In this document: positions 33,495 through 41,987 of the stretch, in pieces
Numbering within the stretch: the first letter of the stretch is position 1
Layout: the number at the start of each line of letters is the position of its first letter
Origin: an uncultured Collinsella sp.
GTDB taxonomy: Bacteria; Actinomycetota; Coriobacteriia; Coriobacteriales; Coriobacteriaceae
Length of the DNA: 64,000 nucleotides
Direction: 5' to 3'
Assembly: GCA_959018755.1 (NCBI GenBank)
Contig: CAUEMA010000006.1
Coordinates: forward strand, 1-64,000
Translations under genes and position numbers: made by a program
The notes under the pieces: model-generated
Databases searched by the model: none
The model's input: the letters and a program-made list of their open reading frames with translations, nothing else
What the model was told of the DNA's origin: nothing

Positions 33495-34589
33495 ATGGGT
33501 CTGATTCAAAAGAAGGACGAGAAGGACGAGATCGACGGTATCCAGATCATCGAGCGCGGCGAAGGCCCCGACGGTGACGAGGACGAGAAGATCGACCTGG
33601 TCGCCGGTACGTCTGCCGAGCACATTGCTGCCGGTACGACGGCCGAGGAGGAGGACGCCCGTCTGGAGGCTCAGATTGCCGTGGATGCCGCTGACGAGAA
33701 TCTGATGCCCGAGGCCCAGGATGAGGACGACGATATCCTGGGTTCCGATGAAGACGATCGCGTATCCAAGCACAAGAAGACGATGATTGCCGCCTTTGTG
33801 GTTGCAGTCGTGATCGCTGCGGTGGTCGGCTTCTTTATCGGCAATGGCGGCTTTGGCGGCAAGGGTGTCGGCTCGGCGACCCTGACCGAGGACCAGCTCG
33901 ATTCGACCGTGGCAAGCTACAGCTACAACGGCAAGAAGAGCGACATCACCGCGCGCGAGGCCATTGAGAGCCAGTACAGCCTCGACACCGTCAAGGATGG
34001 CGATGGCAACTACACCGCTCCCTCTGCCGACGTCATCCTGTCCTACGTGCGCAACAAGATCCTGCTCGACGCTGCCGAGGACGAGGGCATCACCGTCTCT
34101 TCTAAGGAGATGAAGAAGTACGCCGAGGATTCCATCGGCACTTCGGACTACAAGACCATGGCCACGCAGTATGGCGTGTCCAAGGACCAGGCCAAGCAGA
34201 TCGTCCGTCAGTCCGCGACGCTGCAGAAGCTCTACAAGAAGAAGGTGGGCGATAGCTCCGCAAGCATGCCGACCGCCCCGACCGAGCCTGCTGACGGCAA
34301 CGAGGAGACCGCGAGCAAGGACTACGCCGATTACATCATCAAACTTGCCGGCGATGAGTGGGATAGCTCAAAGGGCACTTGGAAGGATGCCGACAGCACC
34401 TATGCCAAGGCCTTTGCCGATGATGCCTTTACGGCCGATAGCGCTACCTATAAGCAGGCCATGACCGCCTACTACACTGCTTATCAGCAGTATTCCTCGC
34501 AGGCTTCGAGTGCCAGCTCCAAATGGACCGAGTATGCTAACGGCCTCTACGCCAAGGCCAACATCAGCATCTACGGCCTGTTTGCGTAA
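33495..34589 (+). CDS. Membrane-anchored SurA-N-like protein
   Basis: 364 residues. A very acidic cytosolic N-terminus (about 95 residues) precedes one membrane helix (about 97-117). The outer part, residues 130-250, has the SurA/PrsA N-terminal helical pattern (A-D-V-I-L-S-Y-V-R-N-K-I-L-L-D-A-A ... I-T-V-S-S-K-E-M-K-K-Y-A), followed by a Ser/Ala/Tyr-rich helix. No peptidyl-prolyl isomerase domain is seen. A chaperone role outside the membrane is inferred. AAGGAG precedes the ATG. Confidence 0.72.
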   Translation: MGLIQKKDEKDEIDGIQIIERGEGPDGDEDEKIDLVAGTSAEHIAAGTTAEEEDARLEAQIAVDAADENLMPEAQDEDDDILGSDEDDRVSKHKKTMIAAFVVAVVIAAVVGFFIGNGGFGGKGVGSATLTEDQLDSTVASYSYNGKKSDITAREAIESQYSLDTVKDGDGNYTAPSADVILSYVRNKILLDAAEDEGITVSSKEMKKYAEDSIGTSDYKTMATQYGVSKDQAKQIVRQSATLQKLYKKKVGDSSASMPTAPTEPADGNEETASKDYADYIIKLAGDEWDSSKGTWKDADSTYAKAFADDAFTADSATYKQAMTAYYTAYQQYSSQASSASSKWTEYANGLYAKANISIYGLFA

Positions 34590-34633
34590 GGTTTGCCTGC
34601 ACTACTGCGCGCTAACCGATCTACCTGATTGAG

Positions 34634-34668
34634 CCCGCTAGAACGGACAACGTTCTAGCGGGTTTTTT
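34634..34668 (+). terminator. Terminator before the amino-sugar locus
   Basis: A perfect 12-bp stem (34634-34645 with 34651-34662), 5-nt loop and six T residues. Confidence 0.95.
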
Positions 34669-34747
34669 GTTACCGAAACCACTAGGGTAGGCCTCGCGCC
34701 CGCGCAAGCGCTCCATCGCGCTTCCCTAATTCATCTGGGAAAACAAC

Positions 34748-34796
34748 TGCAAACGATTGCAAGTAACCGGTGAACGGTCGAAAACTACCGTTCACC
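34748..34796. promoter_or_regulatory. 21-bp-spaced decamer repeats plus inverted copy (site A)
   Basis: TGCAAACGAT at 34748 and GGTGAACGGT at 34769 start 21 bp apart. An inverted copy, ACCGTTCACC, lies at 34787-34796. The first part also fits a LacI/CcpA-like palindrome TGCAAACGATTGCA. This is the first element in the 556-bp gap before the amino-sugar PTS operon. Confidence 0.65.
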
Positions 34797-34947
34797 GATA
34801 ATCTCAAAACTGGTTCTAACTGGTATTAAGTCAAAAAGACCAATTCACATATCTTCACAATGACCTGCAATTTTTCTTCACGCTATTTTTAGCCGCCCTG
34901 CGTTGTTTAGACACAGGAAAAGATCCGATCTTTTGCCAAAGCATTTC

Positions 34948-34958
34948 GAAACGGTTTC
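34948..34958. promoter_or_regulatory. LacI-like palindrome
   Basis: GAAACGGTTTC is a perfect 11-bp palindrome about a central base, flanked by TTC and AAA, of the form bound by LacI-family proteins. Assignment to a regulator is not possible from the window. Confidence 0.4.
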
Positions 34959-34986
34959 AAAACCGCAGGTAGAAGTGTTAACGACC

Positions 34987-35017
34987 GGTAAACGGTCGAT
35001 TTATCACCGTGAGCGGT
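34987..35017 (+). promoter_or_regulatory. 21-bp-spaced decamer repeats (site B)
   Basis: GGTAAACGGT at 34987 and CGTGAGCGGT at 35008 start 21 bp apart, in direct orientation. A TATGAA hexamer follows 17 nt later (35035) and a TATAGT lies at 35070. Confidence 0.7.
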
Positions 35018-35091
35018 GCAAAAACGTTTTACCGTATGAATCAAGGAAAGCGACCTCTTCTGGGGTGATATAGTGACAACAACACGTCACG

Positions 35092-35103
35092 TGGTTACTA
35101 CCA
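35092..35103. promoter_or_regulatory. Probable UTRA-regulator operator 1
   Basis: TGGTTACTACCA is a near-palindrome of GntR/HutC type. The identical dodecamer recurs at 35092 and 39385, upstream of the PTS operon and of agaS respectively; the GntR/UTRA gene at 38613 lies between them. A related ACCACTGGT follows at about 35112. Confidence 0.65.
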
Positions 35104-35220
35104 GTTTAGAAACCACTGGTCTTCAAAGAACGCTTTCCAAGAAGCTTTAAGGGCGAGCGCCCGCTGGCTTCCGAAAATCATCGGACTCAGATTGTACACA
35201 CCTTCGGAAGGGAAATTTGA

Positions 35221-35664
35221 ATGGTTGGCTTTATTCTTACCGGTCATGGACAGTTCGCACCCGGCCTTGCAAGCGCTATCGCGATGGTTGCCGGCGACCA
35301 GCCTGCTTTTACCGTCGTTCCTTTTGAGGGCGACCAGGCCGCATCCTACGGTGAGGATCTCCGCGCCGCTATTACCGCCATGCGCGAGGAGTGCGATGGC
35401 GTGCTCGTCTTTACCGACCTGCTTGGCGGCACCCCGTTCAACCAGTCGATGATGATTGCCCAGGATGTCGACAACGTCGAGGTTCTGACTGGCACCAACC
35501 TTCCCATGGTTATTGAGCTTCTGTTCCTCCGAGGCAATGCCACGCTCGCCGAGCTTGGCGAGCAGGCCGTGACCGTTGGACAGACGGGCGTCACCGCCCA
35601 GACGGTCGCATCCGTTGCCGGCTCCGAGGAAGAGGATATCTTCGGCGACGAGGACGGCATCTAA
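35221..35664 (+). CDS. agaF: PTS mannose-family EIIA (amino-sugar system)
   Basis: 147 residues, soluble. It receives phosphate from HPr on His9 in L-T-G-H-G-Q-F-A and passes it to IIB. The C-terminus is acidic. It opens an operon IIA-YajC-IIB-IIC-IID (35221-38427). With agaS, nagA and a tagatose-6-phosphate-type kinase downstream, the imported sugar is probably N-acetylgalactosamine, galactosamine or a related amino sugar. The stop codon overlaps the yajC start. Confidence 0.9.
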   Translation: MVGFILTGHGQFAPGLASAIAMVAGDQPAFTVVPFEGDQAASYGEDLRAAITAMREECDGVLVFTDLLGGTPFNQSMMIAQDVDNVEVLTGTNLPMVIELLFLRGNATLAELGEQAVTVGQTGVTAQTVASVAGSEEEDIFGDEDGI

Positions 35665-35945
35665 TGGCCGATTTCGGAGCCAACGTCCTGAGCTCCTCGG
35701 TCGCCCTTTTAGGCCTGCTTGTCATCATGGGCTTGATTTACACCGTCTGGTCGCAAATCAACATGAAGAAGAAGCAGAAGTACTTCAAGGAGCTGCACAC
35801 CGAGCTCAAGCCGGGTCAAGAGGTTCTTTTCGCCGGCGGTATCTACGGAACCGTCAAAGGCATCGAAGGCGAGAAGGTCCAGATCAAAGTCCGATCCGGA
35901 GCCGTCGTAGATGTTTCGCGTTACGCGATTCAGGAGATCAAGTAA
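35664..35945 (+). CDS. yajC: YajC-like single-pass membrane protein inside a PTS operon
   Basis: 93 residues: one membrane helix (about residues 10-30), a basic K-K-K-Q-K-Y stretch, then the small beta domain of YajC (E-L-K-P-G-Q-E-V-L-F-A-G-G-I-Y-G-T-V). YajC is normally the Sec accessory subunit next to SecDF. Here it overlaps the IIA gene by one base and precedes IIB, so it is made with the transporter. From memory, a YajC gene also sits in the streptococcal hyaluronan PTS locus, which supports a transporter-linked paralogue. Confidence 0.85.
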   Translation: MADFGANVLSSSVALLGLLVIMGLIYTVWSQINMKKKQKYFKELHTELKPGQEVLFAGGIYGTVKGIEGEKVQIKVRSGAVVDVSRYAIQEIK

Positions 35946-35981
35946 CTGTCGTCAGCAAATAACGAAAGGAAGCTGATCAAC

Positions 35982-36464
35982 ATGGCAGAACCCAACATTC
36001 TTCTTACCCGCATCGATAACCGACTGGTTCATGGTCAGGTTGCCACCCAGTGGAACTCCACCCTGGGCTCCAACCTCATCCTCGTCGCCAACGACGACGT
36101 GGCGTCCAACACCATGCGCCAGAACCTCATGAAGATGGCCGCTCCCACCGGCGTCGCTACGCGTTTCTTCTCTCTGCAGAAGACCATCGACGTCATTGGC
36201 AAGGCGAGCCCGCGCCAGAAGATCTTCATCGTGGCCGAAACACCGGAAGACGTGCTTACGCTCGTCAAGGGCGGTGTGCCTATAAAGAAGGTAAACATCG
36301 GCAACATGCACATGTCGGAAGGAAAGCGCCAAGTCGCCACCTCCGTCGCAGTTAACGACGAGGATGTCGCTGCGTTTAAAGAGCTGCAGGAATTGGGGGT
36401 GGAGTTGGAGATCAGGCGCGTTCCGAGCACGCCTGTTGAGGACACGAGCAAGCTCTTCTCGTAA
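35982..36464 (+). CDS. agaV: PTS mannose-family EIIB
   Basis: 160 residues, soluble. The phosphorylated residue is His17 in R-I-D-N-R-L-V-H-G-Q-V. It carries phosphate from IIA to the sugar bound by IIC/IID. AAAGGAAG lies upstream of the ATG. Compare the paralogue at 45718-46200, in which this His is Tyr. Confidence 0.92.
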   Translation: MAEPNILLTRIDNRLVHGQVATQWNSTLGSNLILVANDDVASNTMRQNLMKMAAPTGVATRFFSLQKTIDVIGKASPRQKIFIVAETPEDVLTLVKGGVPIKKVNIGNMHMSEGKRQVATSVAVNDEDVAAFKELQELGVELEIRRVPSTPVEDTSKLFS

Positions 36465-36554
36465 TCCTCGTGATCCACGTTGTCAGGAGTGAAACCCTGA
36501 CGTTCTGTACGTGATATCCAAAGTGCGTACATTCATTTTGAAAGGAGGAGCAAG

Positions 36555-37355
36555 ATGGAATACTCGATCATCCAGATCGCTCTGGTCTTCGTCGTCACGT
36601 TCATCGCGGCAATCGACCAGTTTGACTTCCTCGAGTCTCTCTATCAGCCCATCGTCACCGGCGCCGTCATCGGTCTTATCCTTGGCGACCTCAACACCGG
36701 TCTTCTCGTGGGTGGTACTTATCAGCTCATGACGATCGGCAACATGCCGATCGGAGGCGCTCAGCCGCCTAACGCCGTCATTGGCGGCATCATGGCAGCC
36801 ATTCTCGCTATCGCCACGGGCCTCGAGCCCAACGCGGCAGTCGGTCTCGCCATTCCGTTCGCTCTGCTTGGCCAGCTCGGCGTTACCCTGGTCTTCACGC
36901 TTATGTCCCCGCTTATGTCCACGGCCGATAACATGGCTCACAACGCGGACACCAAGGGCATCGAGCGCCTGAACTACTTCGCCATGGCTCTGCTCGGCCT
37001 GATCTTCGCTGTCGTCGTCACCCTGTTCTTCATCGCTGGTGCTACCATTGGTCAGACCATCGCTTCCGCCATCCCGACTTGGCTGCAGACCGGTCTGTCC
37101 GCTGCAGGCGGCATGATGCGCTTCGTCGGCTTCGCCGTCCTGCTCAAGGTTATGATGAACCGCGATATGTGGGGCTTCTTCCTCATGGGCTTTGGCCTCG
37201 CGCTCATCACCGTTGCCAACGATTCGCTGGCAACCCCTGCTCTGCTCATCCTCGCTCTCATCGGCTTCGGCATCGCTTTCTGGGACTTCCAGCAGCAGAC
37301 CGAGCTGAAGGGTGCAGCTGTTTCTGACGGAGGTGACTTCGAAGATGGCATCTAA
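36555..37355 (+). CDS. agaW: PTS mannose-family EIIC
   Basis: 266 residues, several membrane segments. It forms the sugar channel with IID. The conserved G-G-T-Y-Q-L-M-T-I-G ... G-G-A-Q-P-P-N region near residues 50-75 is typical. AAAGGAGG lies upstream. Its last codons overlap the IID start. Confidence 0.93.
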   Translation: MEYSIIQIALVFVVTFIAAIDQFDFLESLYQPIVTGAVIGLILGDLNTGLLVGGTYQLMTIGNMPIGGAQPPNAVIGGIMAAILAIATGLEPNAAVGLAIPFALLGQLGVTLVFTLMSPLMSTADNMAHNADTKGIERLNYFAMALLGLIFAVVVTLFFIAGATIGQTIASAIPTWLQTGLSAAGGMMRFVGFAVLLKVMMNRDMWGFFLMGFGLALITVANDSLATPALLILALIGFGIAFWDFQQQTELKGAAVSDGGDFEDGI

Positions 37356-38427
37356 TGAGTATGTGATCCCGGAGCACTACGAGGATCTCACTCCTGCTCC
37401 GCAGCTCGACCAGAAGACCCTCAACAAGATGGCTTGGCGCTCCTGCTTCCTGCAGGCATCGTTCAACTACGAGCGCATGCAGGCCGCTGGCTGGCTCTAC
37501 TCCATCATCCCCGGTCTGGAGAAGATCCACACCAACAAGAACGACCTCGCGGCTTCCATGAGCCACAACCTGGAGTTCTTCAACACCCACCCGTTCCTTG
37601 TCACCTTTGTTATGGGCATCGTGCTTTCGCTCGAGCAGAACAAGGTTGACATCCCCACGATCCGCGCCGTCCGCGTCGCCGCAATGGGCCCGCTCGGTGG
37701 TATCGGTGACGCCCTGTTCTGGCTGACGCTCGTGCCTATCACGGCCGGCATCACCTCCAACATGGCCATCAACGGCAACGCCGCTGCACCGATCATCTTC
37801 CTGGTGATCTTCAACGTCGTCCAGTTCGCTCTGCGCTTCTGGCTCATGAACTGGTCCTACAAGCTTGGCACCAGCGCTATTGACGCTCTGACCGCCAACA
37901 TGCAGGCCTTCACGCGTGCCGCTTCCATCATGGGCGTCTTCGTCGTCGGTTGCCTGGTCGTCACCATGGGTGGCACCCAGATCAACCTCCAGATCCCCAA
38001 CGGCACCACCCGTGGCCTTGCCCCTACTACCGTGATTGTCTCCGAGAAGGAGGCCGAGAACTTCACCGGTATGGAGGGCATCGATACCGAGACCGCTGAG
38101 GCCGGTACCATCGCCATGACCGATGAGGACGGCAACGCCCTCACCGCCACCGATGCCGACGGCAACGAGGTCAAGTGCGGCGTCGCCGATCTGGGCAACG
38201 GCATGGAGTCCGTGACCTACGCTACCGTCACCGAGGATCCGGTCAACTTCTCTGTTGCCGACACCCTCAACACCATCGTCCCCAAGCTCGTCCCGCTTAT
38301 GCTTACGCTGCTGCTTTACTACATGTTCGCTAAGCACAGCTGGACCCCGACCAAGGGCATTCTCCTGCTCTTCGTCCTGGGCATCCTGGGCGCTGGCCCG
38401 CTTGGTCTCTGGCCGAGCATCTGGTAA
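37345..38427 (+). CDS. agaD: PTS mannose-family EIID with enlarged outer loop
   Basis: 360 residues. ATG 37345 overlaps the IIC stop. The N-terminal M-A-W-R-S-C-F-L-Q-A-S-F-N-Y-E-R segment, the H-N-L-E-F-F-N-T-H-P motif and G-P-L-G-G-I-G-D are diagnostic. Typical IID proteins are about 270-300 residues; here an acidic stretch of roughly 75 residues (about 230-305) lies before the final membrane segment, giving a large loop. It is the last gene of the transport operon and is followed by a terminator. Confidence 0.92.
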   Translation: MASNEYVIPEHYEDLTPAPQLDQKTLNKMAWRSCFLQASFNYERMQAAGWLYSIIPGLEKIHTNKNDLAASMSHNLEFFNTHPFLVTFVMGIVLSLEQNKVDIPTIRAVRVAAMGPLGGIGDALFWLTLVPITAGITSNMAINGNAAAPIIFLVIFNVVQFALRFWLMNWSYKLGTSAIDALTANMQAFTRAASIMGVFVVGCLVVTMGGTQINLQIPNGTTRGLAPTTVIVSEKEAENFTGMEGIDTETAEAGTIAMTDEDGNALTATDADGNEVKCGVADLGNGMESVTYATVTEDPVNFSVADTLNTIVPKLVPLMLTLLLYYMFAKHSWTPTKGILLLFVLGILGAGPLGLWPSIW

Positions 38428-38493
38428 GGCTCTAGCTTGAGGGGTGTGTCCCTACGCGGCTCACACCCCGACCCCTTAAGCCATGTGTATGTT

Positions 38494-38530
38494 AAAAGCC
38501 GCGTGCTCGAAAGAGCGCGCGGCTTTTGTT
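38494..38530 (+). terminator. Terminator of the amino-sugar PTS operon
   Basis: AAAAGCCGCG (38494-38503) pairs with CGCGGCTTTT (38518-38527), with a further inner GCTC/GAGC stem, then TTGTTTTC. Confidence 0.9.
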
Positions 38531-38612
38531 TTCTTAATGATTCGGGTGTGGCAGACAGATAATGCATAACACCCTAGGTAGTTAGCCGAAATCGAGCAAA
38601 AGGGAGGATAGG

Positions 38613-39344
38613 ATGGCGATCGGAGCGCGTAAGCAACCGCTGTACGATCAGCTGGTCGATATTCTGACCGAAAAGATTGACCATGAATATCGCGCCGGTG
38701 ACATGATTCCTTCCGAGCGCGAACTTTCGGAGCGCTATGGTCTCTCGCGCACTACGGTACGCCTGGCTCTGCAGGAACTGGAGCGTTTAGGACTGGTGGT
38801 TCGGCAGCACGGTCGCGGTACCTTTGTTACCGACCGTTCGGCAAAGGCAACCAATCTTATGCAGTCCTACAGCTTTACCGAGCAGATGCGCGCGATGGGT
38901 CGCGACCCCGAGACCACGATTCTCGATTTTTGCGAGATGGAGGCCGATAAGAATCTGGCTGAGCATATGGGATTGCGTATCGGTGATCGCATTTTTAAGC
39001 TCAAGCGTCTTCGTTCTGCCGACAACATGCCCATGATGGTCGAACGCAGCTATCTACCGGTTCGTCAATTTCTATCCCTAAAGCGACCACTGCTAGAGCG
39101 TAAGCCGCTTTACGATGTGATTGAGCAAGACTTTCAGCAAAAGATACGCGTGGCCGAAGAGGAGTTCTATGCGAGCATAGCCCGTCCCACCGATGCTCAC
39201 CTTTTGGGAATTGTCGAGGGCTCGCCTGTGCTCGATTTGGTCAGGACTACGTATAACGAGTCAAACGAGGTAGTGGAGTACACACTCTCGGTTGCTCGTG
39301 CCGATCAGTTTAAATACAAGGTCTACCACCAGCGTAGCAACTAG
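38613..39344 (+). CDS. GntR-family regulator with UTRA domain (amino-sugar locus)
   Basis: 243 residues. Winged helix in residues 8-75 (P-L-Y-D-Q-L-V-D-I-L start, S-R-T-T-V-R-L-A-L-Q-E-L recognition helix, G-R-G-T-F wing), UTRA sensor in 95-240. It resembles NagR/AgaR-type repressors answering to amino-sugar phosphates. It lies between the PTS operon and agaS, each of which carries the same TGGTTACTACCA box upstream; autoregulation is not evident. GGGAGG precedes the ATG. Confidence 0.92.
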   Translation: MAIGARKQPLYDQLVDILTEKIDHEYRAGDMIPSERELSERYGLSRTTVRLALQELERLGLVVRQHGRGTFVTDRSAKATNLMQSYSFTEQMRAMGRDPETTILDFCEMEADKNLAEHMGLRIGDRIFKLKRLRSADNMPMMVERSYLPVRQFLSLKRPLLERKPLYDVIEQDFQQKIRVAEEEFYASIARPTDAHLLGIVEGSPVLDLVRTTYNESNEVVEYTLSVARADQFKYKVYHQRSN

Positions 39345-39383
39345 TGCTCGCATCGTTTCCATATGGTGATTCTTTGCATTTAA

Positions 39384-39419
39384 CTGGTTACTACCAGATA
39401 ACCAACCGAAGTGTATAAT
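39384..39419 (+). promoter_or_regulatory. agaS promoter with operator 2
   Basis: CTGGTTACTACCAG (39384-39397) lies where the -35 would be, and a perfect TATAAT is at 39414-39419. Binding of the UTRA regulator here would block RNA polymerase. Confidence 0.75.
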
Positions 39420-39458
39420 TGCACGTCAGAGGATTACTTCTAGAGAGAGGTATTAGAA

Positions 39459-40625
39459 ATGTTCGAGAAGAGTGTCGAGGAGCTCACCGAGCTCGGCGCC
39501 CAGATCACCACGGCCGAGATTGCTCAGCAGCCCGAGCTTTGGCGCGATACGCTCAACATCTATCGCGAGAACAAGGAGACCATCGAGGCCTTCCTGGCCG
39601 AGGCTCGCGCTATGGGCGAGGGTCGTCTGTCCGTTGTCTTCACCGGTGCCGGTACGTCCGACTACGTTGGCGATACCTGCGCCCCGTACCTGCGTCACGC
39701 TGGCAACACTGATCTCTACGACTTTAAGCCCATCGCCACGACCGACATCGTGAGCGCCCCGCGCGACTTCCTGCGCGCCGAGGATCCCACGCTCGTGGTT
39801 TCCTTTGCCCGCTCTGGCAACAGCCCCGAGAGCCTTGCCGCCGTTGCCGTTGCCAAGGAGCTCGTCCACAACGTCAAGTTCCTCAACATCACCTGCGCTC
39901 CCGAGGGCAAGCTTGCCGTCGAGTCTGCCGATGATCCCAATGCGCTGACGCTGCTCATTCCGCGCGCCAACGACAAGGGCTTCGCCATGACCGGTTCTTA
40001 TTCCTGCATGACCCTGCTCTCCACCCTTATTTTCGACACTGCCTCTGACGAGCAGAAGGCCGAGTGGGTCGAGACGATTGCCAAGATGGGCGAGGAGGTC
40101 ATCTCCCGTGAGCCCGAGATCGCCGATTACCTGGCTGGCGATTTCAACCGCGTGACCTACTTGGGTTCTGGCTCCTTCGGTGGCCTTGCTCAGGAGAGCC
40201 AGCTCAAGATCCTCGAGCTCGCTCACGGTCTGGTCGCTACTTCCTACGACACCTCCATGGGCTATCGTCACGGACCTAAGTCCTTCGTCGACGATAAGAC
40301 GCTCGTCTTCGTGTTCGTCAACAACGACGCCTACACCCGTCAGTACGACATCGACATCCTCAACGAGATCGGTGGCGACGAGATCGCTCAGCACACCATC
40401 GCCGTTCAGCAGGAAGGTGCCACCGTCTATGAGGGTGAGTCCTTCACCTTTAAGGGCTACGAGGCACTTCCCGAGGGTTACCTTGCCCTGCCGTTCGTGA
40501 TGTTTGCCCAGGCTATCAGCCTGCTCAACTCCGTGCGCGTGGGCAACACGCCCGATACGCCGAGCCCCACCGGCACGGTCAACCGCGTGGTTAAGGGCGT
40601 GACGATTCACCCCTTCACCGCTTAA
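39459..40625 (+). CDS. agaS: AgaS-type sugar isomerase/deaminase (SIS domains)
   Basis: 388 residues with two SIS domains: F-T-G-A-G-T-S-D-Y near residue 62 and S-F-A-R-S-G-N-S-P-E at about 115 in the first, and a second after about 215 (L-G-S-G-S-F-G-G-L-A). AgaS converts galactosamine 6-phosphate to tagatose 6-phosphate and ammonia. Regulated from a TATAAT promoter with an overlapping operator. It ends at a good terminator. Confidence 0.9.
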   Translation: MFEKSVEELTELGAQITTAEIAQQPELWRDTLNIYRENKETIEAFLAEARAMGEGRLSVVFTGAGTSDYVGDTCAPYLRHAGNTDLYDFKPIATTDIVSAPRDFLRAEDPTLVVSFARSGNSPESLAAVAVAKELVHNVKFLNITCAPEGKLAVESADDPNALTLLIPRANDKGFAMTGSYSCMTLLSTLIFDTASDEQKAEWVETIAKMGEEVISREPEIADYLAGDFNRVTYLGSGSFGGLAQESQLKILELAHGLVATSYDTSMGYRHGPKSFVDDKTLVFVFVNNDAYTRQYDIDILNEIGGDEIAQHTIAVQQEGATVYEGESFTFKGYEALPEGYLALPFVMFAQAISLLNSVRVGNTPDTPSPTGTVNRVVKGVTIHPFTA

Positions 40626-40643
40626 TCGCGTCCCCCTGTAAGG

Positions 40644-40680
40644 GCGCCCGTCCGCTCATAACGGCGGGCGGGCGCTTTTT
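40644..40680 (+). terminator. Terminator of agaS
   Basis: A 12-bp stem (40644-40655 with 40664-40675, one G-T pair) followed by TTTTTGTTTT. Confidence 0.9.
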
Positions 40681-40742
40681 GTTTTACGTGAGCTGGGTAT
40701 AAGCATCACCACAGTCAACTGCTTTAGAAGCGAGGAGTGCAT

Positions 40743-41912
40743 ATGAGCACGTACGCAATTAAGGCTGACAAGTTCTTCTTGCCGGCAGGCCCGCAACTGG
40801 GCGGCTATCTTATGGTCGAGGATGGCGTTTTTGGCGCCTGGCAGGCCGACGAGCCCTCTTGCGAGATTAAGGACTACACGGGATCGTGGATCGCACCGGG
40901 TATGGTCGATACTCACATCCATGGCTTCTACAACCACTCAACTACCGATAACGATCCCGAGGGCATCGATATCAGCTCAACCGAGCTCGCCCGTCGCGGT
41001 ACCACCAGCTGGCTGCCCACGACGTTCACCGATGGCGTCGAACAGATCAAGGATGCCTGCGTCGCCATCGCCCAGGCTGACGAGGGCCGCGGCCCCGACT
41101 TCTGCGGTGCTCGCATTCAGGGCATCTACCTGGAGGGCCCCTTCTTTACCATGAAGCACGTGGGCGCGCAGAACCCCGCTTATCTTATCGATCCCTCCGA
41201 GGAGGTCTTCGATCAGTGGCAGGAGGCTGCGGGCGGTCGCATCGTTAAGAGCGCCATGGCGGCCGAGCGCGACGGTGCCGCTGCTTATGCGGCTGCTCTG
41301 AACGCCAAGGGTGTGGTGACCAGCATCGGTCACTCCGACGCCACCTACGATGAGTGCATCGCCGCCATCAACGCCGGTGCCAGCTGCTTTACGCATACCT
41401 ATAACGGCCAGCGCGGGCTGCATCACCGTGAGCCCGGTGTCGTGGGCGCTGCCATGTCCACGCCCGAGACCTACGCCGAGATCATCTGTGACGGCAAGCA
41501 CGTAGACCCTGCCGCCATCAAGGCACTGCTACAGGCAAAGGGCTGGCAGCACACGGTGCTCATCACCGACTGCCTGGGTTGCGGCGGCATGCCCGAGGGC
41601 AGCTACACCAGTGGCGGCATGGACGTCATCATGAAGGACAACCTGTGCTGGCTCGCCGACGGCAAGAGCATTGCCGGCTCGGTGCTCACGCTTGCCCAGG
41701 GCGTCAAGAACATCGTCGACTGGGGCATCGCTAGCGCCGATATCGCCATTCGCATGGCAACTGAGGTGCCGGCACGCTCCGCGCACATCGAGGATAAGTG
41801 CGGCAGCATCATGCCGGGTCGCGACGCCGACTTTGTCGTGTTCGACCATGAGCTCACCCTCGTCGAGACGTATGTTGGCGGCCAGAGCGTCGGCAACGCC
41901 TTTACCGAGTAA
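40743..41912 (+). CDS. nagA: N-acetylhexosamine-6-phosphate deacetylase
   Basis: 389 residues. ATG 40743 has GAGGAG 5 nt upstream. Amidohydrolase motifs: H-I-H-G near residue 60, Y-L-E-G-P-F-F (metal-binding Glu) near 128, S-I-G-H-S-D-A near 196, T-H-T-Y-N near 217, and the catalytic Asp in I-T-D-C. It removes acetate from GlcNAc-6-P or GalNAc-6-P before AgaS. In this locus a GalNAc role (AgaA-like) is likely. A degenerate copy of its C-terminus is at 44636-44770. Confidence 0.92.
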   Translation: MSTYAIKADKFFLPAGPQLGGYLMVEDGVFGAWQADEPSCEIKDYTGSWIAPGMVDTHIHGFYNHSTTDNDPEGIDISSTELARRGTTSWLPTTFTDGVEQIKDACVAIAQADEGRGPDFCGARIQGIYLEGPFFTMKHVGAQNPAYLIDPSEEVFDQWQEAAGGRIVKSAMAAERDGAAAYAAALNAKGVVTSIGHSDATYDECIAAINAGASCFTHTYNGQRGLHHREPGVVGAAMSTPETYAEIICDGKHVDPAAIKALLQAKGWQHTVLITDCLGCGGMPEGSYTSGGMDVIMKDNLCWLADGKSIAGSVLTLAQGVKNIVDWGIASADIAIRMATEVPARSAHIEDKCGSIMPGRDADFVVFDHELTLVETYVGGQSVGNAFTE

Positions 41913-41925
41913 CGATAGAAAAAGA

Positions 41926-41955
41926 CGGCGGGCCCGAATCTGCTCGGACCCGCCG
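41926..41955. terminator. Hairpin between nagA and the convergent flavodoxin gene
   Basis: A 12-bp stem (41926-41937 with 41944-41955, one mismatch) preceded by GAAAAAGA. It separates convergent genes. Confidence 0.7.
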
Positions 41956-41987
41956 TATGGGTTAAACGCTCAAAAGCACCTTCACAG

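Noticed and set aside
34590..35220. A gene in the 631-bp gap before the amino-sugar PTS
   Set aside because: No open frame with a ribosome site; the interval is filled by a terminator and regulatory sites.
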